From the NCBI GenBank assembly GCA_041753575.1, contig JBGSUA010000102.1, forward strand, positions 1-64,000: a DNA stretch of 64,000 nt, read 5' to 3'. The stretch comes from CG2-30-51-40 sp041753575. GTDB taxonomy: Bacteria; Desulfobacterota; DSM-4660; Desulfatiglandales; Desulfatiglandaceae. The number at the start of each line of letters is the position of its first letter. Position 1 is the first letter of the stretch. Under the pieces are notes generated by a model. That model had not been told where the DNA came from and did not search any database. It saw only the letters and a list, made by a program, of their open reading frames with translations. The position numbers were made by a program, and so were the translations under genes. Shown here piece by piece: positions 23,953 through 32,937 of this stretch.

Positions 23953-24819
23953 CTACCCCCTCCTTGTGGGTTGCTGGTTCAATCGCCGCGCGCTGACTAC
24001 GGAGGCGCCGGTGACCGCAGCCAGGATTATTGCCCCGCCTATTACGGCGCGGAGGCCCGGTGCCTCGCCCAGAGCAATAAATACCCAGATCGGGTTAAAT
24101 ACCGGCTCGATTACCGCAATCAGATTGGCGGAGATGGCTGAGACCCTCTTTATAGCCGCTGCGAAAAGGATGGCGGATAGCCCTATCTGGATAAAGCCGA
24201 GCACGGCTATCGCCGCCAAGGCTTTTGCTGTTACGGTCGGATAAGGCAGTAACGCCGTCCATAGGATCCCTATAGCCGCCGTCAGCCAATGGGAAAGCAG
24301 GATGGATTCCAGGGGGGAGCCGTCCTTCTGCATCCGCATGAAGACGAAATAGAAGCTGAAGGTGATCCCGGAGCAGAGGGCTATTATGTTCCCCGACATC
24401 CGCCCCGCGCCAAGCTTATCAAAAAACATGAGTATGATGCCGGCAGTCACCAGTAGGATTGCGAGCCAGTGTTCGAGACGGGCACGCTCCTTCAGCAGGA
24501 CGGCGCCGATAAAGGCTGTTGTTACCGGGGCTATGTACTGAAGGATGATGGCGTTGGCCGAAGTGGTGGTCTTATTGGCCGTAACGAACAATATCATGGT
24601 GGCCGTGTTGGCGAAGGCGGCGGCTAGCTGGGGGAAGGAGAAATTGATCCTGGGTCGCCGCAGGTAGAGAAGAATCACCAGCGATGCCAGGAGACTCCGG
24701 GAACCTGCTATGGTAAGGGGATTCCAATCTATTATCTTGATGAAAAGACCTGCGATGCTCCACAGGAAGGCTGTGGCGGCCATAGCCATGATTCCTGCAA
24801 TCGCGGTTCGGTTTGTCAT
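23953..24819 (-). CDS. EamA/DMT family exporter
   Basis: The 288-residue protein has ten predicted helices in two EamA repeats. The first repeat has FLWSIAGLFIKIIDWNPLTIAGSRSLLA and the second MRMQKDGSPLESILLSHWL and FIQIGLSAILFAAAIKRVSAISANLIAVIEPVFNPIW-type sequence (given in short parts of the family pattern). Members export amino acids, metabolites or drugs. The substrate is not predictable. It lies directly upstream of the Kef antiporter gene with a two-base gap. No strong ribosome site is seen before ATG 24819. Confidence 0.88.
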   Translation of the reverse strand: MTNRTAIAGIMAMAATAFLWSIAGLFIKIIDWNPLTIAGSRSLLASLVILLYLRRPRINFSFPQLAAAFANTATMILFVTANKTTTSANAIILQYIAPVTTAFIGAVLLKERARLEHWLAILLVTAGIILMFFDKLGAGRMSGNIIALCSGITFSFYFVFMRMQKDGSPLESILLSHWLTAAIGILWTALLPYPTVTAKALAAIAVLGFIQIGLSAILFAAAIKRVSAISANLIAVIEPVFNPIWVFIALGEAPGLRAVIGGAIILAAVTGASVVSARRLNQQPTRRG

Positions 24820-25260
24820 TTCACGGAACCCGAATCAGCTTCCGTAGTCTGTTGGTATGATGGGCCTTGAAAATAGAGGATTTCTCCAAGACTCCGAAAG
24901 ATTCGCTTGCTAGTCAGGATTTTGCGTGTCAATGGTTCGATTATTATGGATGTATCTGGCATAATAGTCCTCTTGCGCCATATCAATGCGCTGAATAATG
25001 ACGTGAAGGATAACTTGGAGACGGCATGCCTCCAACCAGTTCCTCTGAGCGAATTCCTTTTCCGCCCATCTGCTCCTGGCAGCTCGTCGGGCGGGCCAGC
25101 CGGATGAATTGAATGGGAATCGGTTTGCGTCTCCTTGCCCCTTACCGCGTCTATGATCCTTTTATAACATGTTTGAAGAGAGTTCAAGAAAGCGTATATT
25201 TAGAGAATAATGCTGACTTAATGAGGGTTTGGGGAATGAGTAATCGGAGTGACAGGACTT
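24820..25260. other. Gene-free stretch between divergent genes
   Basis: This 441-base stretch separates the reverse-strand exporter gene from the forward disulfide reductase gene and should hold promoters for both. A reverse open frame (24816-25187) ends with an ATGA overlap at the exporter start, but its sequence has no family character and changes style several times. I do not call it a gene, and I see no other feature. Confidence 0.35.
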
Positions 25261-26709
25261 ATGGCTGGATATGACTATGACATAGGGATAATAGGGGGAG
25301 GGGCTGCCGGTCTTACCGCGGCATCGGGAGCGGCTCAGTTGGGAGCAAGGACCCTCCTTGTGGAAAAGGAAAAGGATCTTGGGGGCGATTGTCTCCACTT
25401 CGGATGTGTGCCCAGCAAAACCCTTATAAAGACCGCATCCATCTATCATGCCATGAGGAAAGCGACCGCATACGGGCTGCCATCCGTGGAACTTCCCCCG
25501 GTAAACTTCTCCAAGGTCAGAGAGAGGATCATGTCGGTAATCGCAGCCATTCAGAAGCATGATTCTGAAGAGAGATTTTGCGGCCTCGGGGCAAAGGTGG
25601 AATTCGGCATGCCTTCCTTCAGCGATGACCACAGCATAAAACTGAACGGAAGGTCCGTTTCTGCAAAAAACTGGGTGATCGCAACAGGTTCCTCTCCTTC
25701 CGTCCCTCCGGTGGAGGGCCTCAAGAATACCCCTTTCATCACAAACAAGGAGATCTTTTATCTGGATCGGCTGCCGAAATCCATGATTGTTCTGGGCGCG
25801 GGTCCGATTGCGATAGAAATGGCGCAGGCCTTCTGCCGCCTGGGGACAAGGGTGACGGTGATCCAGAGAAGCGGTCAGATCCTGACCAAGGAAGACAGGG
25901 ATATGGCCGATGCGGCCATGAAGGTCATTGCCGACGAAGGAGTGATTTTCCGCCTTAACACCTCTGTCCTGGTGGTAAAGAATATGGGTCATACAAAGGA
26001 AGTGAGCCTCAAGAACAAAGAAGGTGAGACGGAAACCTTGCAGGCGGAAAGTATTCTTGTCGCCATGGGCCGTGAACCCAACTTGCGGGGATTGAATCTT
26101 GAAGCGATAGGCATTGATTTCGACGCCAAGGGCGTCAAGGTGGATGAGCGGATGCGTACCACACAGAAACACATCTACGCGGCGGGAGATGTGACCGGCA
26201 GGTTTCAGTTCACCCATGCGGCAGGCTACGAAGGCGGCATTGTCGTAACCAACGCCATTTTTCATCTTCCCAGAAAGGCCGATTATACGTTTATGCCGTG
26301 GTGCACTTACACTGAACCCGAGCTTGCGAGTATCGGGATGAATGAAATGAGCGCCAAAGAGGCAGAGATCGAATACTCGATAATCAGCGAGGCCTTCGCG
26401 GACAACGATAGAAGCCTTGCTGAAGGGGCCGGGGTAGGCACCATAAAGATGCTCCTTGATGCCAGGGAGCGGCGGCCTATAGGTGTTCAGATTTTGGGCC
26501 TCCATGCCGGAGAGCTGTTGAGCGAATGGGTGGCGGTCTTGAACGGAAAGGTAAAGCTTGCGACCCTTGCCTCTGCCGTTCATCCCTATCCTACCCTCGG
26601 GGAGATCAACAAGAAGGTTGCTGGGGCCTATCTTTATCCAAAGATTTTTTCAGAGAGGGTGAGAAAAGGGCTGAAGTTCTTTTTTAATCTGAAGGGAAGG
26701 GCCTGCTGA
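25261..26709 (+). CDS. FAD-dependent pyridine nucleotide-disulfide oxidoreductase
   Basis: This 482-residue flavoprotein resembles dihydrolipoamide dehydrogenase and mercuric reductase. It has the FAD loop IGIIGGGAAGLTAA, the redox-active pair in GGDCLHFGCVPSKT, the NAD(P) loop VLGAGPIAIEMAQAF, and the second FAD motif IYAAGDVTGRFQFTHAA. A C-terminal extension (LSEWVAVLNGKVKLATLASAVHPYPTLGEI) resembles the dimer interface. The usual His-Pro-Glu end of true Lpd (HxHPTxSE) is changed to VHPYPTLGE, so the natural substrate may differ. No 2-oxoacid dehydrogenase subunits are adjacent. ATG 25261 or GTG 25249 may be the start; neither has a strong ribosome site. Confidence 0.85.
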   Translation: MAGYDYDIGIIGGGAAGLTAASGAAQLGARTLLVEKEKDLGGDCLHFGCVPSKTLIKTASIYHAMRKATAYGLPSVELPPVNFSKVRERIMSVIAAIQKHDSEERFCGLGAKVEFGMPSFSDDHSIKLNGRSVSAKNWVIATGSSPSVPPVEGLKNTPFITNKEIFYLDRLPKSMIVLGAGPIAIEMAQAFCRLGTRVTVIQRSGQILTKEDRDMADAAMKVIADEGVIFRLNTSVLVVKNMGHTKEVSLKNKEGETETLQAESILVAMGREPNLRGLNLEAIGIDFDAKGVKVDERMRTTQKHIYAAGDVTGRFQFTHAAGYEGGIVVTNAIFHLPRKADYTFMPWCTYTEPELASIGMNEMSAKEAEIEYSIISEAFADNDRSLAEGAGVGTIKMLLDARERRPIGVQILGLHAGELLSEWVAVLNGKVKLATLASAVHPYPTLGEINKKVAGAYLYPKIFSERVRKGLKFFFNLKGRAC

Positions 26710-26868
26710 AAGCAGTTATGGGAACTCGCAAGTGAAGAAGTTTCCTGCTAAGGATATTGCCACATTGTTGGTGCTGCGGTTGAAGATGCGGCAAGAGAGC
26801 CTGTTTATGGACGCCCCGGATTGGGAGTTGAGCTGCGCCCCGGAGAAAATAGGAAAAGGAGAGTTCTT

Positions 26869-27780
26869 ATGAGAATCGCGATGATAGGCCTCGGGAAAAT
26901 GGGGATGAATATGGTTAGAAGGCTTCTGCAGGGAGGCCATGAGGTGGTGGCTTACAACAGAACAGCACAGAAGACAGGTGAGATTGCCAAGGAGGGAGCC
27001 CAGCCCGCATATACGCTTTCGGAGGCAAGAGACATGCTTTCGTCCCCGAGGGTGATATGGCTCATGCTACCCGCCGGCTCCGCCGTTGACGAACATCTTC
27101 TTCAGCTCAAGGATATCCTTTCCCCTGGAGATATTGTGATAGACGGGGGGAACAGCTACTATAAGGACGCTGTAAGACGCGCGGAATTCCTCGCGGAAAA
27201 GGAAATCAGATTTATGGACGCGGGTGTGAGTGGAGGCATCTGGGGCCTGAAGTCCGGATATTGCCTTATGATAGGAGGTACTGAAGAGACATTTCACCTC
27301 CTTGATCCCATATTTAAGTCCCTTGCCCCGAAAGACGGATATCTCCACTGCGGGCCTGTGGGCGCGGGTCACTTTGTCAAGATGGTGCATAACGGCATCG
27401 AATACGGGATGATGCAGGCATACGGGGAAGGTTTTCAGTTACTGGAGGCCTCTCCCTATGCCCAATCCCTTGATTACGAAAAGGTGGCACATCTTTGGAA
27501 CCAGGGAAGCGTCATAAGATCATGGCTTCTTGAGCTTGCGGAGACGGCCTTTTCCGAGGACGCGAAACTAAGCGGGATCAGCGGCTATGTTGAAGACTCG
27601 GGAGAAGGACGATGGACGGTGAATCAGGCAATAGAAACAGGGGTCTCCGCTCCTGTAATGGCACTGTCCTTAATGAGCCGTTTCCGTTCCCGGGATGCCG
27701 ATTCCTTTTCAGACAGGCTGGTGGCGGCCCTGAGAAGGGAATTTGGAGGACACAAGGTGGTTGTTCCTAAAAAGAAGTGA
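26869..27780 (+). CDS. gnd: 6-phosphogluconate dehydrogenase, short decarboxylating form
   Basis: The 303-residue protein begins with the Rossmann loop MIGLGKMGMNMVRRL and has VDGGNSYYKDAVRRA, DAGVSGGIWGLKSGYCLMIGG and GAGHFVKMVHNGIEYGMMQAYGEGF, where Lys, His, Asn and Glu of the active site are conserved. At about 300 residues it belongs to the short, often NAD-preferring class (YqeC/GntZ-like), not the 470-residue class. It converts 6-phosphogluconate to ribulose 5-phosphate and CO2. ATG 26869 follows AAAAGGAGA. glk lies one kilobase downstream, and no zwf is in the window. Confidence 0.9.
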   Translation: MRIAMIGLGKMGMNMVRRLLQGGHEVVAYNRTAQKTGEIAKEGAQPAYTLSEARDMLSSPRVIWLMLPAGSAVDEHLLQLKDILSPGDIVIDGGNSYYKDAVRRAEFLAEKEIRFMDAGVSGGIWGLKSGYCLMIGGTEETFHLLDPIFKSLAPKDGYLHCGPVGAGHFVKMVHNGIEYGMMQAYGEGFQLLEASPYAQSLDYEKVAHLWNQGSVIRSWLLELAETAFSEDAKLSGISGYVEDSGEGRWTVNQAIETGVSAPVMALSLMSRFRSRDADSFSDRLVAALRREFGGHKVVVPKKK

Positions 27781-28059
27781 CAGAAAGCAAGCGCCGGAGC
27801 TGGCCAGGAAGTTTTTCGACTATTATAATGCGATATTCGCGGAAGGCGCCTCCCTCGCGCACGGAGTGCAGATGCGCAATGTCGCTCAGAAGCTCTCTAT
27901 GCAATAAGGAAACCGTTGGGCATGAACGACGATTATGCCTTGCAAGGGCAGGGCTCCGGGGAAAGGCTTCTTGAGCCGTTCCCATTTGCTCTCTCAAAGC
28001 ATGTTCTGAGCCTGAGGTTGGGCTATCGGCGCTTGAGTTCAGGCGAAGAAAAGGAATAA
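27761..28059 (+). pseudogene. Coding-like fragments after gnd
   Basis: Two short frames look protein-like. One from a possible TTG at 27761 reads ...APELARKFFDYYNAIFAEG and stops at 27907 (48 residues). The other from ATG 27924 runs 45 residues with GSGERLLEPFPFALSKHVLS and stops at 28059. They are in different frames with a stop between them, which suggests a decayed gene. I recognise no family. The next gene starts two bases later. Confidence 0.3.
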
Positions 28060-28061
28060 GA

Positions 28062-28787
28062 GTGGCGACGAATGAGAAAGAAACCCATGGGAGCAGCAAA
28101 GGGAAGACCGTTTTTAAGGCGGTCCTCTTTTTTTGCTTTATCCTTGCTGCGGTTTACGTGGTTAGATTCACTCCGGTAAAGGGCTATCTTACCTCCGAAT
28201 ACCTCGGGCGGCTTCTGGAGGGCGCAGGTATATGGGCGCCCGTCGCCTATATATTTATTTATGCGGCTGGCGTATGTGTCTTTCTCCCGGGCACGGTGCT
28301 TACGGCCTTTGGGGCGGCCATCTTCGGCCCTTACTGGGGTTTTCTATATGTGTGGATAGGTGCTATGATAGGGTCAAGTGCCGCCTTTGTCATAGGCCGC
28401 ACCTTAGGCAGGGGGTTTGCTGCATCTCTTATAGGGGATCGCCTCAGGAGATATGATGAGGCAATTGAGAAGAACGGTTTTGCTGCGGTGCTCTACCTTC
28501 GCCTTGTTTATTTTCCTTTCACCCCGATGAATTTCGGTATGGGACTTACCAGGGTGAGATTTATGGACTATTTTCTAGGGACAGGCCTGGGCATTATAGT
28601 AGGGACCTTCATATTCACCTTCTTCATAGGAACCGCGAAAGAGGTGTGGGTATCGGGAAACTGGTTTGAGCTTATATCCTTCAAGGTATTTTTCTCTATC
28701 GGCCTGTTCATCTTCTCCTTTTTCATTCCCAGGATAATAAAAGGGATCAGAGGAAAAGTCGCCAAGGGCAATGCGATTGGATCGTGA
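28062..28787 (+). CDS. TVP38/TMEM64 (DedA-like) membrane protein
   Basis: This 241-residue inner-membrane protein has an N-terminal helix and then the SNARE-associated/DedA domain: AGVCVFLPGTVLTAFGAAIFGPYWG, a GxxxGSSAAFVIGRTLGR helix, and FAAVLYLRLVYFPFTPMNFGMGLTRVRF around the membrane-reentrant region. Such proteins are tied to lipid scrambling and envelope homeostasis. The start is GTG 28062 with AAGGA eight bases upstream. A terminator-like hairpin with a T-run lies inside the first 25 codons, which may be chance because the T-run encodes two phenylalanines of the first helix. Confidence 0.87.
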   Translation: MATNEKETHGSSKGKTVFKAVLFFCFILAAVYVVRFTPVKGYLTSEYLGRLLEGAGIWAPVAYIFIYAAGVCVFLPGTVLTAFGAAIFGPYWGFLYVWIGAMIGSSAAFVIGRTLGRGFAASLIGDRLRRYDEAIEKNGFAAVLYLRLVYFPFTPMNFGMGLTRVRFMDYFLGTGLGIIVGTFIFTFFIGTAKEVWVSGNWFELISFKVFFSIGLFIFSFFIPRIIKGIRGKVAKGNAIGS

Positions 28788-28823
28788 TTCGGACTCAATG
28801 AAATCGAAAAGGACTGATACCCA

Positions 28824-29879
28824 TTGAAAGGCACAGCTACCGGAAAAAGCTCTGCAATACTCGCAGGCGATATCGGGGGAACAAAAACGAACCTGGCGCT
28901 CTTTGACGCCGAATCCTGGCCCGGACCCGCCATAGCGGAGGAGACCTTTCCTAGCAGTGATTATCCCAACCTCGAGACACTTGTGAAGGAGTTTTTGGCT
29001 GGGATCGAGTATCATGTTGACAGCGCTGGTTTCGGTGTGGCCGGCCCGGTCGTAAACGGCACGGCAAAGATCACTAATCTTCCCTGGGCCATGGATGAGG
29101 TGGGGCTTGCCAAAGCCCTGGACCTCAAATCGGTGCGTCTCATAAACGATGTTCTTGCCCTTGCCCATGCCCTGCCGCTTTTATCCGAAAAGGATCTCCA
29201 TCCGATAAGAAAAGGCAGAGCCGTCAAGGGCGGAGCCCTGGCAGTCATCGCTCCCGGCACCGGGTTGGGTGAGGCCTTTCTTGCCTGGGACGGGAGAGAA
29301 TATCAGGCCTATGCATCGGAGGGAGGGCACGCTGATTTCGCTCCTGCCGATTCCATGCAAACTTCCTTGCTCGAGTATCTCCGGAAAAAATACGGGCACG
29401 TAAGCTATGAGAGAGTCTGTTCCGGCAGCGGTCTTGTGAATATATACGATTTCCTGAAAGAAAGCGGCTATGGGCATGAGCCTGAATGGTTGACCGAGAA
29501 GCTTGCGCTCTCAAAAGATCGAACCCCTGTCATCGTAAAGGCGGCCATGGATGAGACAATGCCATGCCCGCTTTGTCAGGAAACACTTAAGATCTTTGCA
29601 GGCGTGCTGGGCGCTGAGGCGGGTAATATGGCCCTGAAGATAGTTGCCTCAGGAGGCGTTTACCTCGGTGGAGGAATTCCGCCCCGTATCATCCCCGCCC
29701 TCGAGGGCGGCCATTTTCTCAAAGCCTTTGGGAGCAAAGGCAGAATGTCGAGTTTGCTTGAGAAGATTCCTATGAACGTCATCCTTAACCCCAAATCCGC
29801 TCTTCTGGGCGCGGCCGGACACGCCATAGGCCAATACCTCAGAACAAAAGCAAGTGAGGATGGATTCACTCACAAATAG
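28824..29879 (+). CDS. glk: Glucokinase
   Basis: The 351-residue protein matches proteobacterial glucokinase. It has the ATP-phosphate loop ILAGDIGGTKTNLALF, then VAGPVVNG, INDVLALAHALP, VIAPGTGLGEAFL and SEGGHADFAP for glucose binding. The C-terminal adenosine motif is ASGGVYLGGGIPPRI. It phosphorylates glucose to glucose 6-phosphate in the cytoplasm. The start is TTG 28824, because the homologous N-terminus begins close after it; AAGGA lies about eleven bases upstream. With gnd close by, it suggests a small sugar-phosphate cluster, although no transporter for glucose is present. Confidence 0.92.
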   Translation: MKGTATGKSSAILAGDIGGTKTNLALFDAESWPGPAIAEETFPSSDYPNLETLVKEFLAGIEYHVDSAGFGVAGPVVNGTAKITNLPWAMDEVGLAKALDLKSVRLINDVLALAHALPLLSEKDLHPIRKGRAVKGGALAVIAPGTGLGEAFLAWDGREYQAYASEGGHADFAPADSMQTSLLEYLRKKYGHVSYERVCSGSGLVNIYDFLKESGYGHEPEWLTEKLALSKDRTPVIVKAAMDETMPCPLCQETLKIFAGVLGAEAGNMALKIVASGGVYLGGGIPPRIIPALEGGHFLKAFGSKGRMSSLLEKIPMNVILNPKSALLGAAGHAIGQYLRTKASEDGFTHK

Positions 29880-29905
29880 CCGGAGCCTGGGCCAAAAAAA
29901 TTTTC

Positions 29906-29929
29906 TTGACATTAATTCAATGCTAGAAT
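29906..29929 (+). promoter_or_regulatory. Possible promoter upstream of the SDR/TPP gene cluster
   Basis: TTGACA (29906-29911) is a consensus -35 box. Downstream, TGCTAGAAT (29921-29929) has the form of an extended -10 element, although the spacing between them is only 12 bases. A TAGCAA at 29929-29934 lies at the ideal 17-base spacing. One of these could drive the gene starting at 29998. The A/T-rich setting after glk favours a promoter here. Confidence 0.4.
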
Positions 29930-29997
29930 AGCAATCCTTTTTAGAATGGTGCTCAAATACTGAATAGCTCAAATCATCTTCTGCCTTCGGAGTCATC

Positions 29998-30840
29998 ATG
30001 TATAAGGATCTCAAAGAAAAGACAGCGGTAATAACCGGTTCCGGAAAAAGGACAGGCATAGGATTCGCCATTGCCCAAACCTTGGCCGCAGACGGTTGCA
30101 ACATAGTTATTGCCGATCTTGGAGGACGGCCTGGGGTGGAAGAAGGGCAGGTCAGGGTCGCGGGCTCGGAGGAGATGGACTCTATTGCCTCCGAACTCCA
30201 GGAGACCTGCGGCGTAAAAGCGATGGCCGTCAGCCTTGACGTCACGGACGGTCAGTCTGTTCTCGCCATGTCGGAGGCCGTCAGGGAAGGATTCGGCTCC
30301 GTGGACATACTCTGCAACAACGCGGGAGCATCCTTAGGGGTGCCGAACGGCGTCGAATATTACGACGAGGCGGCCTGGATGAAAACCATAGATGTGAACC
30401 TCCACGGTGTTTTCAGGGTTTCCCGGGCGATACTCCCTCTTATGAAGACCGGCAGGCCGGCCAGTATCATCAATACAGCATCCAGGGCGGGTAAGGTGCC
30501 CCCTTTGTTCAACGGGGCTTACGCAGTGGCAAAGGCCGGTGTCATAATGCTCACCAAGGTCATGGCCAGAGAGCTTGCCGGTTCAGGCATCCGAGTTAAC
30601 GCTATCTGTCCGGGGCAGATCATGACCGACATAGAAAAGTGGCGCTTCGAGCTTGAGGCCAAATGGTTCAGCCAGACCTTTCAGGACCGTGTGGATGAGA
30701 TGTGCAGGACTATCCCCCTTGGAAGGATCGGAGAGACCAGCGAGGTGGCGGCCCTGGTTGCATTCCTTGCTTCGGATGCGTCCTCATACATAACCGGGCA
30801 GGCCTTAAATGTCTGCGGCGGTCAGCTCATGGAGCTTTAA
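29998..30840 (+). CDS. Short-chain dehydrogenase/reductase
   Basis: The 280-residue SDR has the nucleotide loop ITGSGKRTGIGFAIA, CNNAGA, a catalytic Ser in INTASRAGKVP and the Tyr-x3-Lys motif in AYAVAKAG. ICPGQIMTD and the final GQALNVCGGQLM complete the fold. A longer than usual insert follows the first strand pair (GGRPGVEEGQVRVAGSEEMD). It oxidises an alcohol or reduces a ketone with NAD(P). It lies 84 bases upstream of a TPP-enzyme gene, so the pair could act on a hydroxyacid or hydroxyketone. GGAG stands seven bases before the ATG. Confidence 0.88.
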   Translation: MYKDLKEKTAVITGSGKRTGIGFAIAQTLAADGCNIVIADLGGRPGVEEGQVRVAGSEEMDSIASELQETCGVKAMAVSLDVTDGQSVLAMSEAVREGFGSVDILCNNAGASLGVPNGVEYYDEAAWMKTIDVNLHGVFRVSRAILPLMKTGRPASIINTASRAGKVPPLFNGAYAVAKAGVIMLTKVMARELAGSGIRVNAICPGQIMTDIEKWRFELEAKWFSQTFQDRVDEMCRTIPLGRIGETSEVAALVAFLASDASSYITGQALNVCGGQLMEL

Positions 30841-30924
30841 CCCTTTTCAGGCCGGGAAGGTTCGACCGTCAAAGGCCTCGAGTCAACCAGTTATCAATAC
30901 ATATATCATCTTTGGAGGATCATC

Positions 30925-32619
30925 ATGGGTCAGATCACCGGCGGCCAGCTTGCGGCTGAGGCACTTGAGAAAAAGGGTGTATCCCATATCTTCACCCTGA
31001 GCGGCGGTCACATAACGCCTATCTATCAATATCTTGTAAACACTTCCATTACCATGTTCGACACCCGGCATGAGCAGTCCGCCCTTTTCATGGCCGAGGC
31101 CTGGGGCAAGCTCACAAGAAAACCGGGAGTGGCCATGGTCACGGCCGGACCCGGGTTTACCAATTCTCTCACAGGGGTCGCGAGTGCCTCCTTTTCCAAT
31201 ACACCCCTTGTTCTCGTGGCAGGGAGTGTGGGTCTTGGCGCCCGGGAGAAACTCGACCTCCAGGATATGCGTCAGGCGGCCACCATCGAGCCCATGGTCA
31301 AGAAGGCATTTGTATGCCTCAAGACAGAACGTATTCCCGAGTATGTGGATATGGCCTTTCGCACGGCCCTATCCGGCCGACCGGGGCCTGTGTATCTGGA
31401 ATTGCCTGTGGATATCCTTAATGCCTCGGTGGAGAGTGATTCTGTTAAATCTTACGGCACGGACATCATGAACCAGCCCATGGACCCTGACGGCGCAGCC
31501 CGCCTTATTAACATGCTGGAAGGGTGTGAGAAACCCATATTCATAGCGGGTTCCGGGGCATGGTACGCAGACGCAGGACCTGAACTCACGGCCCTGGTAG
31601 AAAAAGCCGGGATACCCATCTTTACATCTCTTTCTGGCCGAGGCGTTGTGCCGGATACACACCCCTTTTGCTTTGAATCATCGCTGGCAATCCGGCCGGG
31701 AGCGACCCTATCCGCTCTGGCGGACACAGACCTGGCAATATTCCTGGGCACCAGGATGAGCCTTTTTTACATGTTCGGGGATGTGATCAATCCCTCAGCG
31801 AAACTGATCCATGTGGACATCCAGGCAGATGAAATCGGCAGAAACCGCTCGGTGGATCTTGGGATTGTCAGCGATATCAAGGCACTGGTCCGGGAGTGCA
31901 CCTCTGTTCTGGAGAGACGGGGAAAGAGCGCCACTTTAAGAGAGAAATTCAGCCCCTGGATCGCCTATCTGAAACAGATGGAATCCCAGGGCAAGGGGTT
32001 TGCCGACCTGAGCTGGAAGAGCAACGACACCCCTATCCACCCCATGCGCCTCATGCGGGAGATAGATGATTTCATGAACGGTGAGGATGACATCGTGGTG
32101 GCAGACGGCGGCGACACCACCACATGGATGGGAATGACCAGAACCATCCGAAAGGCCGGCCATTATCTGGATTATGGTCTTTACGGATCTCTGGGCGTTG
32201 GGCTCCCCTACGCAAACGCCGCAAAGCTTTTGTACCCTGCGAAACGGGTGCTGCTTGTGACGGGCGACGGCTCCGTGGGGTTCAACTTCATGGAGTTCGA
32301 GACGGCGCTTCGAAAAGGCCTGCACATAGTGGTCGTGATCGCCAACGACTTGGGCTGGGGAATGATCCGGCACAGCCAGGAGATCCGGATGGGAAAGGCC
32401 ATTGAGACAGGTACTTGGATAGGGAAGGTTTCTTATGAGAAGATGGTCGAAGGACTTGGTGGGAAAGGGTTCTATGTGGAAAAATCCGAGGACATAAGAC
32501 CGGCGCTGGAAAAGGCGTTCACCTTTTCCGTGCCGGTGTGTATCAACGTCATGACCGATCCTACGACGGTAAGCCCCGGCAGTATGGCCTTGGCCGGCAT
32601 CGGGGGCTACAAGGGATAG
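30925..32619 (+). CDS. TPP-binding enzyme of the acetolactate synthase/2-hydroxyacyl-CoA lyase type
   Basis: The 564-residue protein has the three domains of the acetolactate synthase superfamily. The N-terminal PYR domain carries the catalytic Glu50 in DTRHEQSALFMAEA and the GPGFTNSLTG loop. A central domain follows, then a PP domain with VADGGDTTTWMGM and the TPP/Mg motif GDGSVGFN...ANDLGWGM. Relatives include acetolactate synthase, oxalyl-CoA decarboxylase and 2-hydroxyacyl-CoA lyase. No ALS regulatory subunit is adjacent, so amino-acid synthesis is unlikely and a catabolic lyase or decarboxylase is favoured. It lies in a row with an SDR and a BASS carrier. GGAGG is found ten bases before ATG 30925. 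Confidence 0.88.
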   Translation: MGQITGGQLAAEALEKKGVSHIFTLSGGHITPIYQYLVNTSITMFDTRHEQSALFMAEAWGKLTRKPGVAMVTAGPGFTNSLTGVASASFSNTPLVLVAGSVGLGAREKLDLQDMRQAATIEPMVKKAFVCLKTERIPEYVDMAFRTALSGRPGPVYLELPVDILNASVESDSVKSYGTDIMNQPMDPDGAARLINMLEGCEKPIFIAGSGAWYADAGPELTALVEKAGIPIFTSLSGRGVVPDTHPFCFESSLAIRPGATLSALADTDLAIFLGTRMSLFYMFGDVINPSAKLIHVDIQADEIGRNRSVDLGIVSDIKALVRECTSVLERRGKSATLREKFSPWIAYLKQMESQGKGFADLSWKSNDTPIHPMRLMREIDDFMNGEDDIVVADGGDTTTWMGMTRTIRKAGHYLDYGLYGSLGVGLPYANAAKLLYPAKRVLLVTGDGSVGFNFMEFETALRKGLHIVVVIANDLGWGMIRHSQEIRMGKAIETGTWIGKVSYEKMVEGLGGKGFYVEKSEDIRPALEKAFTFSVPVCINVMTDPTTVSPGSMALAGIGGYKG

Positions 32620-32937
32620 GGGGCCGGTGAGTGATCCGGGCCTTGAAAATTCCAGACATGACAGGGCTCGGGTGCAGTGAAAAAGAAATCGTAGATCCCA
32701 TCGCGCGTCAAAAAAGAGGTTTGGAAACTGGGAGGAACCACGGTTTTAACGTGAAAATTCACCGTCAGTTTCCTCCTATTCAAGGTCGGGATCGTATTCG
32801 AGAAGGGCAGCATAGGCCTATTATCAAAATCCGATAGTGATTCTGATGAATTTTCACAACTGGAGGCGGCGTTACGCTATCGGCCATAAGTGTTCGGGAT
32901 GTGAGTAATACTGCGGCTCAGCTAATGGAGACAGAAT
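32620..32937. other. Intergenic stretch upstream of the carrier gene
   Basis: These 318 bases hold no gene that I can support. They contain GTGAAAATTCAC (about 32751-32762), a near-palindrome with stem GTGAA/TTCAC, and a related AATTTTCAC at about 32848. Such half-sites could serve the TetR regulator encoded 2 kb downstream, but this is only a guess. The stretch may also carry the promoter of the carrier gene. Confidence 0.3.

Noticed and set aside
24816..25187. Reverse open frame of 123 residues that ends with an ATGA overlap at the exporter start
   Set aside because: The overlap is suggestive, but the sequence matches no family I know, has uneven composition and no ribosome site.
25162..26583. 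Reverse open frame of 473 residues across the disulfide reductase gene
   Set aside because: It is long only because of codon bias on the other strand; the forward gene has complete FAD and NAD motifs.
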